Shown here in pieces: positions 21,256 to 29,354 of a DNA stretch of 46,517 bases. This DNA is from a virus. A program made the position numbers and the translations under genes. The notes beneath the pieces were generated by a model that worked only from the letters and a program-made list of their open reading frames with translations, had not been told where the DNA came from and did not search any database. The stretch covers positions 1-46,517 of IMG/VR virus record IMGVR_UViG_3300036045_000514. The stretch is one strand, 5' to 3'. How positions within the stretch are numbered: the stretch's first letter is position 1; each line of letters starts with the position of its first letter.

Positions 21256-21297
21256 TGCCTGCACGGGACTTGCACCCATGTTTCCACTTGGCAGGCT
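21256..21297 (-). other. Nested stem structure, tRNA acceptor/T-arm-like
   Basis: On the minus strand GCCTGC pairs with GCAGGC (21296-21291 with 21262-21257), enclosing CATGGG and CCCGTG arms around a seven-base loop TGCAAGT. This imitates a tRNA T-arm (GGGTGCAAGTCCC), although position 55 of the loop is G rather than T, and no D-arm or anticodon arm exists. It lies between the minor head and scaffold genes. It could be a tRNA relic, a processing stem or a translation-tuning structure. Confidence 0.45.
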
Positions 21298-22036
21298 ATC
21301 CAAAAACAGCGACGCCCCCACGTATGCGCAGCGGCGACCATTCCGCCGCGCGCCGTTCGCAATCTACGCAATGCTCTGCACTGCCCAAGCGCCAGTAGCA
21401 ATCCCAGCCGCCCGGCACGCGCTGAATATCCCAGCGACACTTACAGCGCACCCTACAGCGCGTAGAACCGTCTCCAGGATAGGCAGGTAGCGTTAGCCCC
21501 ACGCGCCCCGTGATCGCGCGCCATGCAGTTGCACGCGCGGCTTCTGCATACAGTGTGGCGCGCTGTATCAGCGCATTCAGTGCCTGCGCAATACCGCCAG
21601 CCAGCCCCGTTGCCAGCCCCAACAGCAGCGCACGGACGGGCAGCGGCGTCCCAGTTTTGTCTTCCGTCGCCGCCGCCTGCTGTTCCCGCACCCGAAGCTC
21701 GTTTGCCCAGTTGGTCATGTACGCAGACTGTTCATCGATGGCATTTGCAAGGTCTTCCACGTCTTGCGCGTCCATTTCGTCCGGCGCGGCGTGCGCTTGC
21801 AAATAGACTGCCGTGTGCAGCGCAGCCAACGCTGCCAACATGCCCGTCAGCCAATCTTCAAGCGTGATACGCTCGTTCAAGTAGTCTTCGGATAATTTGC
21901 GCGCGCGGCTGACAAAGCGATTTTGAAGGCGACCAATTGCGTCATCCTCAAAGGGCGGCGGATCGCTGGCAAATCCCGTGAGCCGTCCCTCCGCTTCTGT
22001 GAACAGCGCTTGCAAGTCGTTAAACATCAGCGTCAT
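21296..22036 (-). CDS. Minor head protein / head morphogenesis, SPP1 gp7-like (246 aa)
   Basis: It follows the portal gene with a 17-base overlap. The C-terminal part shows the Cys/Trp-rich pattern of phage head morphogenesis proteins: GDGSTRCRVRCKCRWDI, then DCYWRLGSAEHCVDCERRAAEWSPL, which should bind a metal. The N-terminal 160 residues are helical, with a helix that looks hydrophobic (ALLLGLATGLAGGIAQALNAL). It probably enters the head and helps DNA ejection or assembly. Confidence 0.8.
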   Translation of the reverse strand: MTLMFNDLQALFTEAEGRLTGFASDPPPFEDDAIGRLQNRFVSRARKLSEDYLNERITLEDWLTGMLAALAALHTAVYLQAHAAPDEMDAQDVEDLANAIDEQSAYMTNWANELRVREQQAAATEDKTGTPLPVRALLLGLATGLAGGIAQALNALIQRATLYAEAARATAWRAITGRVGLTLPAYPGDGSTRCRVRCKCRWDIQRVPGGWDCYWRLGSAEHCVDCERRAAEWSPLRIRGGVAVFG

Positions 22037-23570
22037 CTTCCGGCGCGTTCAAATCACGCTGCGCCAGTGCCAGTGCGTTTGGCGGGATGCGTGTTTGTGG
22101 TTGCTCTTGCTGGGGCGCTTGCTGCGCGCCGTTAACTGGGTTTTGCTGCGCCGTCGACTGGGAGCGCAATACCTGCGCAATGTCATCGTCCGAGAATTCG
22201 AGTTCCCGCATCACCAGCCGCTTAATCGCGGGCGTCGTATTATTCAACCCCATAAGGATCGTGGTGCGCTCCGTCTTGGTGAGTGTTTCACCGATGATTT
22301 CGCGGCGCTTTGGCGTGATGTCAAAATCGCCCCGCTCATAGCCCAGCGCCGACAGCCCGCGCGCCTTCGGGTTCTCACGATATGCCATGATTGAGAGCGC
22401 CATCTGCAATGCGCGTACCAGCCCGTCATCAATTGCGCCCGCCGCCATTTCGATCCGCTGAATGGCGTCGCTGTACCCCGCACGCACACCGGGCGCGGTC
22501 AAAGCGCCACGCTCGCGAATCCGCTGGAGCGCCAGTTCTGGCATGTCGCGCTCAATCTCAATCAGCATGTCCTGTAGTTGTAGGCGCGCGTCCCCAAGTG
22601 AGAGTTTTGTCTCCAGCGGAATGAGGTCGGTCCCGGATGGCAGATTGATGACCGGGACTGAGTTTCGGTCGTCTTGCGTAATCTTGATGTCTTTACCCGC
22701 AGTGTTGACGCCCTTCAGGATGGGGTTTACCGTTTTGGCAACCTGCGTATTGAGAAGGGAGGCAAGGCTGTTAATCGCATCAACCTTACCAACCGAACTG
22801 TGATAGCTATTGACGCCCCAGAAATTGACGCCCGACGGCGCGAACGCAGCATGTACAACCGGGACAAACCCATACGGGTTCGCCCACTCGGTCAGCCCGT
22901 CTTCGGTGTAGGCGTGCGGCTTCTCGTCTTTAAACGTGCTGAATGTGTCTTTCGTGATCACTTCACGATAGACATATGCGCGTGATTTCGGGTCATCAGG
23001 GTCGTCAGTGCGCTCGTATTCGATGGTGATGGCTTTTACGTCGCCGACGGGCGACCATGTGACACTCTTTACCCACGTCGGGTTAAGCGCCTCTAATCGC
23101 ACCTTCTCGCGCTCGGTGTCATCCACAACCTTCAGGAACGCATCACCATAATTGACGACGTGCTGCGCATAGGCGTAGCGCTGTTCGCCAAAGCGAGACC
23201 ACATCAATACCCATTTCAGCGGTTCTAGTAGTGCGTCGTTATCGAATTGCAGCGGAATAGCACCGCTACGCAAGGTGGTGTAATCGATCTGCCCGCCGTA
23301 AATGTAGCCCGAAAACAGGTTTACTGAGCGCGAAACCGGGTTGTAAATCCCCCGCGTCCCCACGAAAAGCCGCTCTTGGGCAATGTGCGCGGCTGCCGAG
23401 CGGTTGATGTTGGCATAGGCGGTATTGTCGTAATAGGAGCGATACAACAGGTAGCGCGATACGCGGTCGCCGCGCGACCCGAAATCGCGCCCGTCATAAG
23501 GCGCGAGTGCCTCTGGGCGATACGAGATAAATGCGTTTATGCCCGCCATAATTCGCCCCAAGAATGACAC
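22020..23570 (-). CDS. Portal protein (516 aa)
   Basis: The start is GTG at 23570: GAGGG lies seven bases before and the terminase stop is 11 bases upstream. A longer frame reading into the terminase gene is unlikely. The N-terminus (GDRVSRYLLYRSYYDNTAYA) is followed by portal-like blocks (NPVSRSVNLFSGYIYGGQIDY, YGDAFLKVVDD, VVHAAFAPSGVNFWGVNSY) and a long helical crown (IERDMPELALQRI, GALTAPGVRAGYSDAIQRIEMAAGAID). The gp6/gp7 gene order points to an SPP1-type portal. It forms the dodecameric ring through which DNA passes. Confidence 0.9.
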   Translation of the reverse strand: MSFLGRIMAGINAFISYRPEALAPYDGRDFGSRGDRVSRYLLYRSYYDNTAYANINRSAAAHIAQERLFVGTRGIYNPVSRSVNLFSGYIYGGQIDYTTLRSGAIPLQFDNDALLEPLKWVLMWSRFGEQRYAYAQHVVNYGDAFLKVVDDTEREKVRLEALNPTWVKSVTWSPVGDVKAITIEYERTDDPDDPKSRAYVYREVITKDTFSTFKDEKPHAYTEDGLTEWANPYGFVPVVHAAFAPSGVNFWGVNSYHSSVGKVDAINSLASLLNTQVAKTVNPILKGVNTAGKDIKITQDDRNSVPVINLPSGTDLIPLETKLSLGDARLQLQDMLIEIERDMPELALQRIRERGALTAPGVRAGYSDAIQRIEMAAGAIDDGLVRALQMALSIMAYRENPKARGLSALGYERGDFDITPKRREIIGETLTKTERTTILMGLNNTTPAIKRLVMRELEFSDDDIAQVLRSQSTAQQNPVNGAQQAPQQEQPQTRIPPNALALAQRDLNAPEDDADV

Positions 23571-23580
23571 ATTGCTACCC

Positions 23581-24822
23581 TCACACGCCCAAATAATTGC
23601 CCAAGTCGGGCGCATAGCTGACCGATACGCCGCCCATGCACGCTTTCCACGCCAGCGCAAGCGCGATCACACAGTCATCATGCAGCCCTTCCGGTGCGCT
23701 GTATTGCGTGCGTCCGGAGGCGGTCGTCTTCGCCTCATACGCCATGAGTTCGCCGACGATGATCGGGTCGTTTAACACCGTGATTTCGTTGCGGTCAAAC
23801 GCCAGCACCAGGCTTTCAATTAGCGGCGGCTTGCTACTGGCGGTCGTCTCAAATGCGCTTATCGGAATACCGTCGTGTTGAAGCGCTTCAATGTTTGGGC
23901 TGCCGATGCTGTTACTTTCGGCATACCCATTCCGGCACTTCCATTTGTCAATCATCGCGCGTACCCGCCCGCGCTGGAGACTCCAATCGACCTGATTAAA
24001 GCGGTCGTAATCCACTACCGTGCGCGTTTCGCGATCCATCACCACCATAACGGTGTAATCGTTCTGGCGTCCCCAGTCCAGCCCGTAGACAAACTCGCCA
24101 TAATACGGCTGCTGACGTGGCGCGGTGCATCGCTCAGTGACATATCGGAATACCGCGCCCTCACCCTCCAGGAACTGCGCTAAAATCTCTTGCTGATAGG
24201 CGCTTTCGGTCATGTCGCTAATCAGCAGGTCAAGTGCCTGTTGTGTGATAAATGGGTTCGCGTGCGTCGTAAAACTCCACGCCTGCCAGATACCGCTGTC
24301 GTCTGCAATCGCGCGCTGGTACAGATTGAAAAACCAGTTGCGTCGCTTAGGTGTGGAGATGAACATTGCATCGCCATTGCTATCGGCAAGCATCGGCGCT
24401 CCGACTTCCTGCCACGCCGTCGGGTTGAGCCGTGCGCACTCGTCCAACACCAACAGGCTGACGTTATCGCCGCGCAAAGCATCAGCATCACTACCTGTTT
24501 TGACGCGAATTTCACCGTCTCCCAGCGCGATTATCCGCCGCGTTTCGTTCTTGTATGCAATGCCGTGATCGGTTAGCGGGCGCAACCATCCGCGAATGTA
24601 ACGCCAGAACACATCAGCCTGCTCCTGCGATGTACTGCTCAGAAGCGCGCGTTTGCCTGAAAGCAGGCATTGCGCCGCTGCGATGCTGGCGAGCGTGGTC
24701 TTGCCCACGCGCCGCCCCGCATTGATGACCTTGCGTTTGGCGGGCGATTGCAGGATTTCGGATTGCAGTGGATAGGGACGCGGCAGCTTAATCTTTAGTT
24801 CGTTTGGGCTGCTCGTCTGCAT
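23581..24822 (-). CDS. Terminase large subunit (413 aa)
   Basis: ATPase motifs are clear: Walker A NAGRRVGKTT at about 34-43, Walker B LLVLDECA at about 123-130, and a coupling motif FISTPKRRN. Nuclease residues follow as GLDWGRQND (first Asp), ESNSIG and HDDCVIALALAW (last Asp pair). The start is uncertain: ATG at 24822 is given, but a TTG at 24834 is possible; the two are similar in ribosome binding site strength. It overlaps the small subunit by 35 bases. It drives DNA packaging; the packaging type cannot be read. Confidence 0.95.
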   Translation of the reverse strand: MQTSSPNELKIKLPRPYPLQSEILQSPAKRKVINAGRRVGKTTLASIAAAQCLLSGKRALLSSTSQEQADVFWRYIRGWLRPLTDHGIAYKNETRRIIALGDGEIRVKTGSDADALRGDNVSLLVLDECARLNPTAWQEVGAPMLADSNGDAMFISTPKRRNWFFNLYQRAIADDSGIWQAWSFTTHANPFITQQALDLLISDMTESAYQQEILAQFLEGEGAVFRYVTERCTAPRQQPYYGEFVYGLDWGRQNDYTVMVVMDRETRTVVDYDRFNQVDWSLQRGRVRAMIDKWKCRNGYAESNSIGSPNIEALQHDGIPISAFETTASSKPPLIESLVLAFDRNEITVLNDPIIVGELMAYEAKTTASGRTQYSAPEGLHDDCVIALALAWKACMGGVSVSYAPDLGNYLGV

Positions 24823-25183
24823 ATTCCACCACAATCTTTAGCGGCGCGTTCGCATCGCCAGAATGTTCAACGGTAGTTCTGCCGTAGGCGCGTGGGTAAC
24901 GGCGCTCCAGCTTCCACGCAGCCGCCTGCCAGTTACCATCATTCGCGGCGCGTTCAATCTTTGCAAGCCAACCGATTGCCGCTGCGCCTTCCGCCTTTTG
25001 GAAATCATCAAAAAACGCAACAAACTCAGTGTCCGTACCCTTGTCGCCTTTGCCAATCCACTGGCGCAAAAGCTCGTAACTGATGCCGCCATAGGCTGCG
25101 GCAAGCTCATACGTTGCGCCAAGTTGAATGGCTTGCAAAATGCGCTGGCGCGCTTCCTGCGTAAATTTTGTCGGGCGCGCCAT
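24788..25183 (-). CDS. Terminase small subunit (131 aa)
   Basis: ATG at 25183 has AGGA eight bases upstream and is preferred to an earlier in-frame start. The N-terminus is an HTH of the small terminase type (MARPTKFTQEARQRILQAIQLGATYELAAAYGGISYELLRQWIGKG). The middle has a helix with AEGAAAIGWLAKIERAA, and the C-terminus a basic-acidic tail. The overlap with the large subunit is typical. It recognises the packaging site and directs the large subunit. Confidence 0.88.
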   Translation of the reverse strand: MARPTKFTQEARQRILQAIQLGATYELAAAYGGISYELLRQWIGKGDKGTDTEFVAFFDDFQKAEGAAAIGWLAKIERAANDGNWQAAAWKLERRYPRAYGRTTVEHSGDANAPLKIVVEYADEQPKRTKD

Positions 25184-25243
25184 GTCAAACATCCTGCGAT
25201 TGATTATGCGAACGGGTCGAACTTGTGGTTGGCATTTTAGTGC

Positions 25244-25272
25244 TTGACAAGTGTACTGAAATATAGTACACT
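25244..25272 (+). promoter_or_regulatory. Rightward promoter P2 with overlapping operator
   Basis: TTGACA (25244-25249), 17 bases, TACACT (25267-25272): the same boxes and spacing as the promoter at 151-179. The spacer and -10 box contain an inverted repeat AGTGTACT (25250-25257), seven bases, AGTACACT (25265-25272). Binding there would block RNA polymerase. It drives the three rightward genes from 25306. Confidence 0.8.
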
Positions 25273-25305
25273 GAAAGCATGATCAGGAATTAAGGAGACG
25301 AGCAA

Positions 25306-25629
25306 TTGAACAAGCTACCAATGGATACGTGGGGATCAAGGGTCACCATCAGCCGCTTCTATCATCGTGATTTGATTGTGTTTCGTGACATCCAAGACCG
25401 AACTGGCATCAAGACGCTCAATCGCCAGGTGGGCAATATCATTGCAGACCTGCGCAAGGCTGGTGAAAGCGACTTGGAAGCTGAGATCAAGACAAGCATC
25501 GCGCAATACAACGAGACGCTTGATCAGGAAAACGGTCGCGCATATGACAAGCGCGGATGGGAGATTGACGCGGTGACGGGTGCGCACGTTGACCCGGCAG
25601 ACTATTGGGAAAGCATGAGGCAGTACTAA
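25306..25629 (+). CDS. Hypothetical protein (107 aa)
   Basis: TTG start at 25306 with AAGGAG eight bases before; the ATG at 25321 is a weaker alternative. The product begins NKLPMDTWGSRVTISRFYHRD, then holds a helix pair (TLNRQVGNIIADLRKAGESDLEAEIKTSIAQYNETL) and ends in a polar Trp/Tyr-containing tail. No family is recognised. It is the first gene behind the operator-controlled promoter P2, a position often used by early regulators; this is inference. Confidence 0.7.
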   Translation: MNKLPMDTWGSRVTISRFYHRDLIVFRDIQDRTGIKTLNRQVGNIIADLRKAGESDLEAEIKTSIAQYNETLDQENGRAYDKRGWEIDAVTGAHVDPADYWESMRQY

Positions 25630-25980
25630 ATGCCTCGCGCTAACGATTATGATGTGTCCGACACTGGCGCTTTCGAGCGTCAGTGTCGCGTCTGTGCGAA
25701 GACGTTTCACACAGACAATCCGCGCGTTGTCTATTGTACTGCTGCGTGCAAGAAACGCGCCTCTAATGCAGCGCATTATGACCGTCATCGTGACGCATTG
25801 CTTGCCAAAGCTAAAGCGCAAAAGGCGGCACTTGCAACCGAGTTGGAAGAGTTGCGCGATTTCAAGCGCCAAGTGGAAGCCATTCGCATCGCTGGCGACC
25901 AGCGCATGGGTTCGTGGGCTGACCAATACGACCCTTACGACGAACAGGAAGCAAATGGCAACACGGGGGAAACGACATGA
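25630..25980 (+). CDS. Zinc-finger-like protein with coiled coil (116 aa)
   Basis: The start directly follows the previous stop. Residues about 19-42 hold CRVCAKTF and VVYCTAACKKRASNAAHYDRHRD, a CxxC...CxxxC zinc-ribbon or FLYWCH-like finger seen in small phage proteins. Residues about 50-90 are a coiled coil (KAKAQKAALATELEELRDFKRQVEAIR), and the C-terminus is acidic. It probably binds nucleic acid. Its stop overlaps the next start as ATGA, so the two are coupled. Confidence 0.75.
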   Translation: MPRANDYDVSDTGAFERQCRVCAKTFHTDNPRVVYCTAACKKRASNAAHYDRHRDALLAKAKAQKAALATELEELRDFKRQVEAIRIAGDQRMGSWADQYDPYDEQEANGNTGETT

Positions 25981-26903
25981 ACGAGACCGCCATTAATTGG
26001 ACAGAACTGACATGGAATCCTGTTTCGGGATGCGAGAAGGTCAGCGAAGGGTGCAAGCACTGCTACGCGCTCACGCTGGCAGAGCGCTATCGCGGAGGGG
26101 CTGCCTTCCCAAATGGCTTTGACTTGACCATTCGCCCTCACAAACTGCAAGAGCCTTACAAGCTCAAGCAGCCAAGCATCATCTTCGTGAACTCGATGAG
26201 CGATTTGTTTTGGGACAAAATCCCCGAAACTTATCGCGATCAGATTATCGAAGTCATGCGCAACACGCCCCAACACGTCTATCAGGTGTTGACAAAGCGC
26301 CCTGAAGCGATGCTCGAATACAGCAAGCGCAAACCGTTGCCCCCGAACTTTTGGGCTGGCACGACCATCGAAGCGGGGCGCACTGCCTATCGTGCAGACA
26401 TCATCCGGCGCATCGATGTTCCAATTCACTTTGTCAGCGCAGAACCACTGATTGGCGTGTGGGAGCGCCCCGACCTGGAAAACATCCAATGGATGATTAC
26501 GGGCGGCGAAAGCGGTATACACCTACAAGACCCCGAAACGTGTATGCGGCGCGGATTGGTTATGAAGGTGTTCGGCAAGTGGACACCGCGCCCAGATCGC
26601 AAGGATTGGGTGCGTGAAATTCGCGATGCATGTATTGCGAAAGGCACGCTGTTCTGGCATAAGCAATGGGGCGGACCCACGCCCCATAGCGCCGGGCGCG
26701 ATGTTGACGGACGAACATGGGATGAGCGCCCTATGCCAAGTGTGGCGATAGTCCCATTAGCGACAGTCGCTCCAGAATTGCAGCCACATAGCCCGGCTCA
26801 ATCTCCAATCCACAGCACTGGCTACGGAGGCGCTCGCAAACAACAAATGTTGTCCCCGAACCCGAAAACGGGTCAACTACCACTGTTTCCCGAAATGGCT
26901 TAA
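25977..26903 (+). CDS. Phage Gp37/Gp68 family (DUF5131) protein (308 aa)
   Basis: The N-terminus INWTELTWNPVSGCEKVSEGCKHCYA carries the three conserved Cys residues of the DUF5131/Gp37/Gp68 family, whose members are related to radical-SAM-like or metal-binding proteins of unknown role. Further family blocks are FVNSMSDLFWDKIP, VLTKRPEAM, GTTIE and FVSAEPLIG. GRDVDGRTWDERP is the usual end of the family. The last roughly 55 residues run past this point, antisense to the methyltransferase gene at 26731-27864, and lack family similarity. The longer end may be a lost stop codon or a drifted tail. Confidence 0.85.
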   Translation: MNETAINWTELTWNPVSGCEKVSEGCKHCYALTLAERYRGGAAFPNGFDLTIRPHKLQEPYKLKQPSIIFVNSMSDLFWDKIPETYRDQIIEVMRNTPQHVYQVLTKRPEAMLEYSKRKPLPPNFWAGTTIEAGRTAYRADIIRRIDVPIHFVSAEPLIGVWERPDLENIQWMITGGESGIHLQDPETCMRRGLVMKVFGKWTPRPDRKDWVREIRDACIAKGTLFWHKQWGGPTPHSAGRDVDGRTWDERPMPSVAIVPLATVAPELQPHSPAQSPIHSTGYGGARKQQMLSPNPKTGQLPLFPEMA

Positions 26904-27864
26904 TCAGCTTTTCAACCATGTCGATTGGCTTAGAAGTGTGGTGGTACACATCACCATACTTCCGCGTTGCACCCTCGACATTGTAAATGACTGACGAAAA
27001 GCCAATGCCGAAATTGAGTGGATAATCAGCAACCCAATAGACGACTTTGTGTTCGTAAAACAGCTTGTGTTTATTTCCCATCTGCGGGATAGAGGACAAT
27101 CCCAAAAGAACCCCCTCATGAAAAGAGGGCAGCCCACAAACTACATCTTTGATTTGATGCCCACCAGTGATGTATACCGCTGCCCGCGTGTCAAAAATTG
27201 CGCGCACTTTAGCAATCAGGGCGTCCTGGAAAAACGGATCGCAAAAAAACACATACTCATCACGTAGCCCCAAGCGATTTACATCGTCGGCGTTTGTGCT
27301 ATCTCCGCAAAGCAGGCGGTGTTCCCCGCCGTGCAAACTCGGAATAAGCCACAACTGACCGCGCTCGGTTTTCCATTTCTCTTGCAGTTCTTCGGCTTGG
27401 TCAACCTGCGCAGCGGGCGCATCCTTTGGCGTCTCGTCGGTATACAGCCCAACGCTTTCGCTTAACTCTGCAATCGCCGCCTGCAATGCTGCATCATCCG
27501 TGTTCACCTCTCGCAATAAAGCATCAAGATTATCGCGATCATATTCAGCCATGTATGTAATGAAGTCAAACGTCGCCAGCGCCAGCGCTTCCTCGTCCTC
27601 GCTGAGATCAACCTCCACGAACGGCACAGGGGCGTTGTCTCTCGCTAGTGCCTGCCAGACGCGCTCGTGACCGTCAATCATGTACCCCGTGCGGACATTC
27701 ACCACGACGGGCGCTATCCAGCCGAGAGTGTTCAGGCTGCCCTCTACTGCATCCCGCTGTTTCTGCGGGTGTTTGCGCGGGTTGCGCGGATTGGCGGTAA
27801 ATTGATCGGCGGGCTGCACGCCATAGCGCACAATGCGGTTCTGCCACTGCGAGGCATTTTCCAT
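26731..27864 (-). CDS. ParB-like / DNA methyltransferase fusion (377 aa)
   Basis: Start at 27864 has AAGGA five bases upstream. The N-terminal part (about 20-130) is ParB-like (NPRKHPQKQRDAVEGSLNTLGWIAPVVV, YMIDGHERVWQAL), as in phage ParB-methyltransferase proteins. The C-terminal part is an N4/N6 methyltransferase: HRLLCGDSTNADDV, YHHTSKPIDMVEKLI and VVVDPFSGSGTTFVV (SAM site, at the end as in beta-class order). The catalytic DPPY motif appears as DPFF (CDPFFQDAL), a change of its third residue. Activity is therefore uncertain. The gene overlaps the convergent gene by 173 bases. Confidence 0.85.
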   Translation of the reverse strand: MENASQWQNRIVRYGVQPADQFTANPRNPRKHPQKQRDAVEGSLNTLGWIAPVVVNVRTGYMIDGHERVWQALARDNAPVPFVEVDLSEDEEALALATFDFITYMAEYDRDNLDALLREVNTDDAALQAAIAELSESVGLYTDETPKDAPAAQVDQAEELQEKWKTERGQLWLIPSLHGGEHRLLCGDSTNADDVNRLGLRDEYVFFCDPFFQDALIAKVRAIFDTRAAVYITGGHQIKDVVCGLPSFHEGVLLGLSSIPQMGNKHKLFYEHKVVYWVADYPLNFGIGFSSVIYNVEGATRKYGDVYHHTSKPIDMVEKLIKPFRETVVVDPFSGSGTTFVVCERLRSQCCGLEIEPGYVAAILERLSLMGLSPHLA

Positions 27865-27908
27865 AAGAGTCCTTGTAAACAAAAATGCGAAAGTTTAAGT
27901 TCATGTAA

Positions 27909-28247
27909 TCAACTCACGCCTACAAGCTCAGTGACCGTAAACTGATACGCCTCAGACAGGTGGAGACCGTTCCCCAGTGAACTGTTGTATTGCGCCCGCA
28001 CAGTGAGTACGCGCTCCGCATCCAGTGCTTCTGTAAGCGCCAGATCGTCCCCCGTCAACACAATATTGACCGTTGACGCCAGCGGGCTAATTGCCACATT
28101 GGAGCGCGAATTGATGACCGAGCCGCGTGTGTCGGTCAGTGTCCAGTTGGCGCTGGTTGGCACAACCGCCGCGCCCGTGTGGTCTTTAAACGTCAGTGTC
28201 ACAACAAGCGTTGAGCGCTCGGTGGCACTCATCAGCCTAATTGCCAT
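27909..28247 (-). CDS. Hypothetical virion-type protein (112 aa)
   Basis: ATG at 28247 overlaps the end of the repeat gene and has a GGGGAG site. The product is a single beta-rich domain with Ig-like features (STLVVTLTFKDHTGAAVVPTSANWTLTDTRGSVIN, TVNIVLTGDDLALTEALDAERVLTVRAQYNS) and ends in YQFTVTELVGVS. It is the last gene of the 30716-27909 structural-like block, followed by the ParB-methyltransferase gene. A tail-fibre or capsid-surface role is inferred. Confidence 0.65.
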   Translation of the reverse strand: MAIRLMSATERSTLVVTLTFKDHTGAAVVPTSANWTLTDTRGSVINSRSNVAISPLASTVNIVLTGDDLALTEALDAERVLTVRAQYNSSLGNGLHLSEAYQFTVTELVGVS

Positions 28248-29352
28248 TACTTGCACTCCCCTCAATACGCGGGGCGTTTGCTGCGTGCGTAACCGTCAGG
28301 CGCGTGGCTACAACCGCAATCGCAGGCGCGGTCACATCGGCTTCTGCGGTGGGTTGTAGCCCCGCCGACGCAATGGAGGGCGCGCGAGCGCTCGCCGCAA
28401 TCGACATCAGCCCGTTTACCGGAATGGTCAAAAGCAGCGCGCCAACGCCGCCGCCTGGAGTAACGCCGCCCAGCAAAAGACCAAAATCGCCGGGCGCAAG
28501 GTTAATAGCGCCAACCGCCGATGCGGATGCAATGCCCGTGAGCGATAGGTTAGCGCCGCCTGGCACAAGCACGATGCTGCCAACGGCTGATGCGGATGCG
28601 ATCCCTGCAAGCGTGACCACAGCCGCGCTCGGCACAAGCGTAATGCTGCCCGTGCCACCCGCCGCGCCGACCCCCGCCAGCGTGACATTAACGCCGCTTG
28701 GCACAAGTGTGATACTGCTCGTACTACCGCTTGGCGTTACGCTGCTCAGAGAAAGGCTGACAGTACCCGCAGCAAGCGTAACGCTACCAACACCCCCGAC
28801 TGGAGCAATACCGCTCAGTGCCAGAGGTGTGGCTTCCGGCGCAATCGCGATGCTACCGATACCACCAGCCGCGCCGACGCCCGCCAGCGAAAGGCTGACA
28901 TCGCCTGGCGCGAGCGTAACATTGCCCGTGCTGCCCGCAACACCAACGCCCGTCAACGCGACATTGACATTGCCTGGCACAAGCGTGATGCTGCCTGTGC
29001 CGCCGCCCGGAGCAATACCGCCTAATGTCAGCGCCGATACTTCCGGCGCAAGCGTCATACTGCCAGCGCCACCCGTAGGCGCGACGCCTGACACCGAGAC
29101 GTTAACGCCGCCTAGCGCGAGCGTGATGCTACCAGCGGTGAATACGGGCGCGATTCCTGTGGGCGAGAGGCTAACGTCACCCGCCACAAGTGTCACGCTA
29201 CCGACCGCACCTGTGGGCGCAATCCCCGCCAGCGTGACATTGACATTGCCCGGCGCAATCGCGATGCTACCGACCGCACCCGAAGATGCAATGCTCGCGA
29301 GCGTTAGCTGCTGATCACTGGCGGCTTGATTAAAGAGTATCAGCAGGGACAT
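28237..29352 (-). CDS. Thirteen-repeat beta protein (371 aa)
   Basis: After a short start (MSLLILFNQAASDQQ) residues 16-314 consist of 13 tandem units of 23 residues with the pattern L-x-L-x-G-[IV]-A-P-x-G-x-[VT]-G-S-[IV]-x-L-x-P-G-x-V-x. Such Gly/Ser/Val repeats, found in phage fibre-like proteins, should fold as stacked beta strands. The last 55 residues are an Ala/Ile/Val-rich end (GLMSIAASARAPSIASAGLQ). Lys is absent and Arg is rare. It probably forms an extended surface structure. Confidence 0.75.
   Translation of the reverse strand: MSLLILFNQAASDQQLTLASIASSGAVGSIAIAPGNVNVTLAGIAPTGAVGSVTLVAGDVSLSPTGIAPVFTAGSITLALGGVNVSVSGVAPTGGAGSMTLAPEVSALTLGGIAPGGGTGSITLVPGNVNVALTGVGVAGSTGNVTLAPGDVSLSLAGVGAAGGIGSIAIAPEATPLALSGIAPVGGVGSVTLAAGTVSLSLSSVTPSGSTSSITLVPSGVNVTLAGVGAAGGTGSITLVPSAAVVTLAGIASASAVGSIVLVPGGANLSLTGIASASAVGAINLAPGDFGLLLGGVTPGGGVGALLLTIPVNGLMSIAASARAPSIASAGLQPTAEADVTAPAIAVVATRLTVTHAANAPRIEGSASNGN
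28411..29307. repeat. Thirteen 69-bp tandem repeats
   Basis: Thirteen consecutive 69-base units encode the 23-residue repeats of the protein above. Units vary (for example IAPTGAVGS, VGAAGGTGS, IASASAVGS), and some neighbours are more alike than distant ones, suggesting local duplication. The long antisense open frame here is a by-product of the repeats. Confidence 0.9.
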
Positions 29353-29354
29353 GA

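Noticed and set aside
21256-21297. A complete tRNA gene
   Set aside because: Only acceptor- and T-arm-like pairs are present in 42 bases; there is no anticodon or D-arm.
25336-25926. 196-codon leftward frame opposite the two rightward genes
   Set aside because: The rightward genes have promoter P2, ribosome binding site, coupling and a zinc-finger pattern.
28241-29314. 357-codon antisense frame over the repeat gene
   Set aside because: It is a shadow created by the 69-base tandem repeats; the minus-strand gene has the coherent repeat protein.
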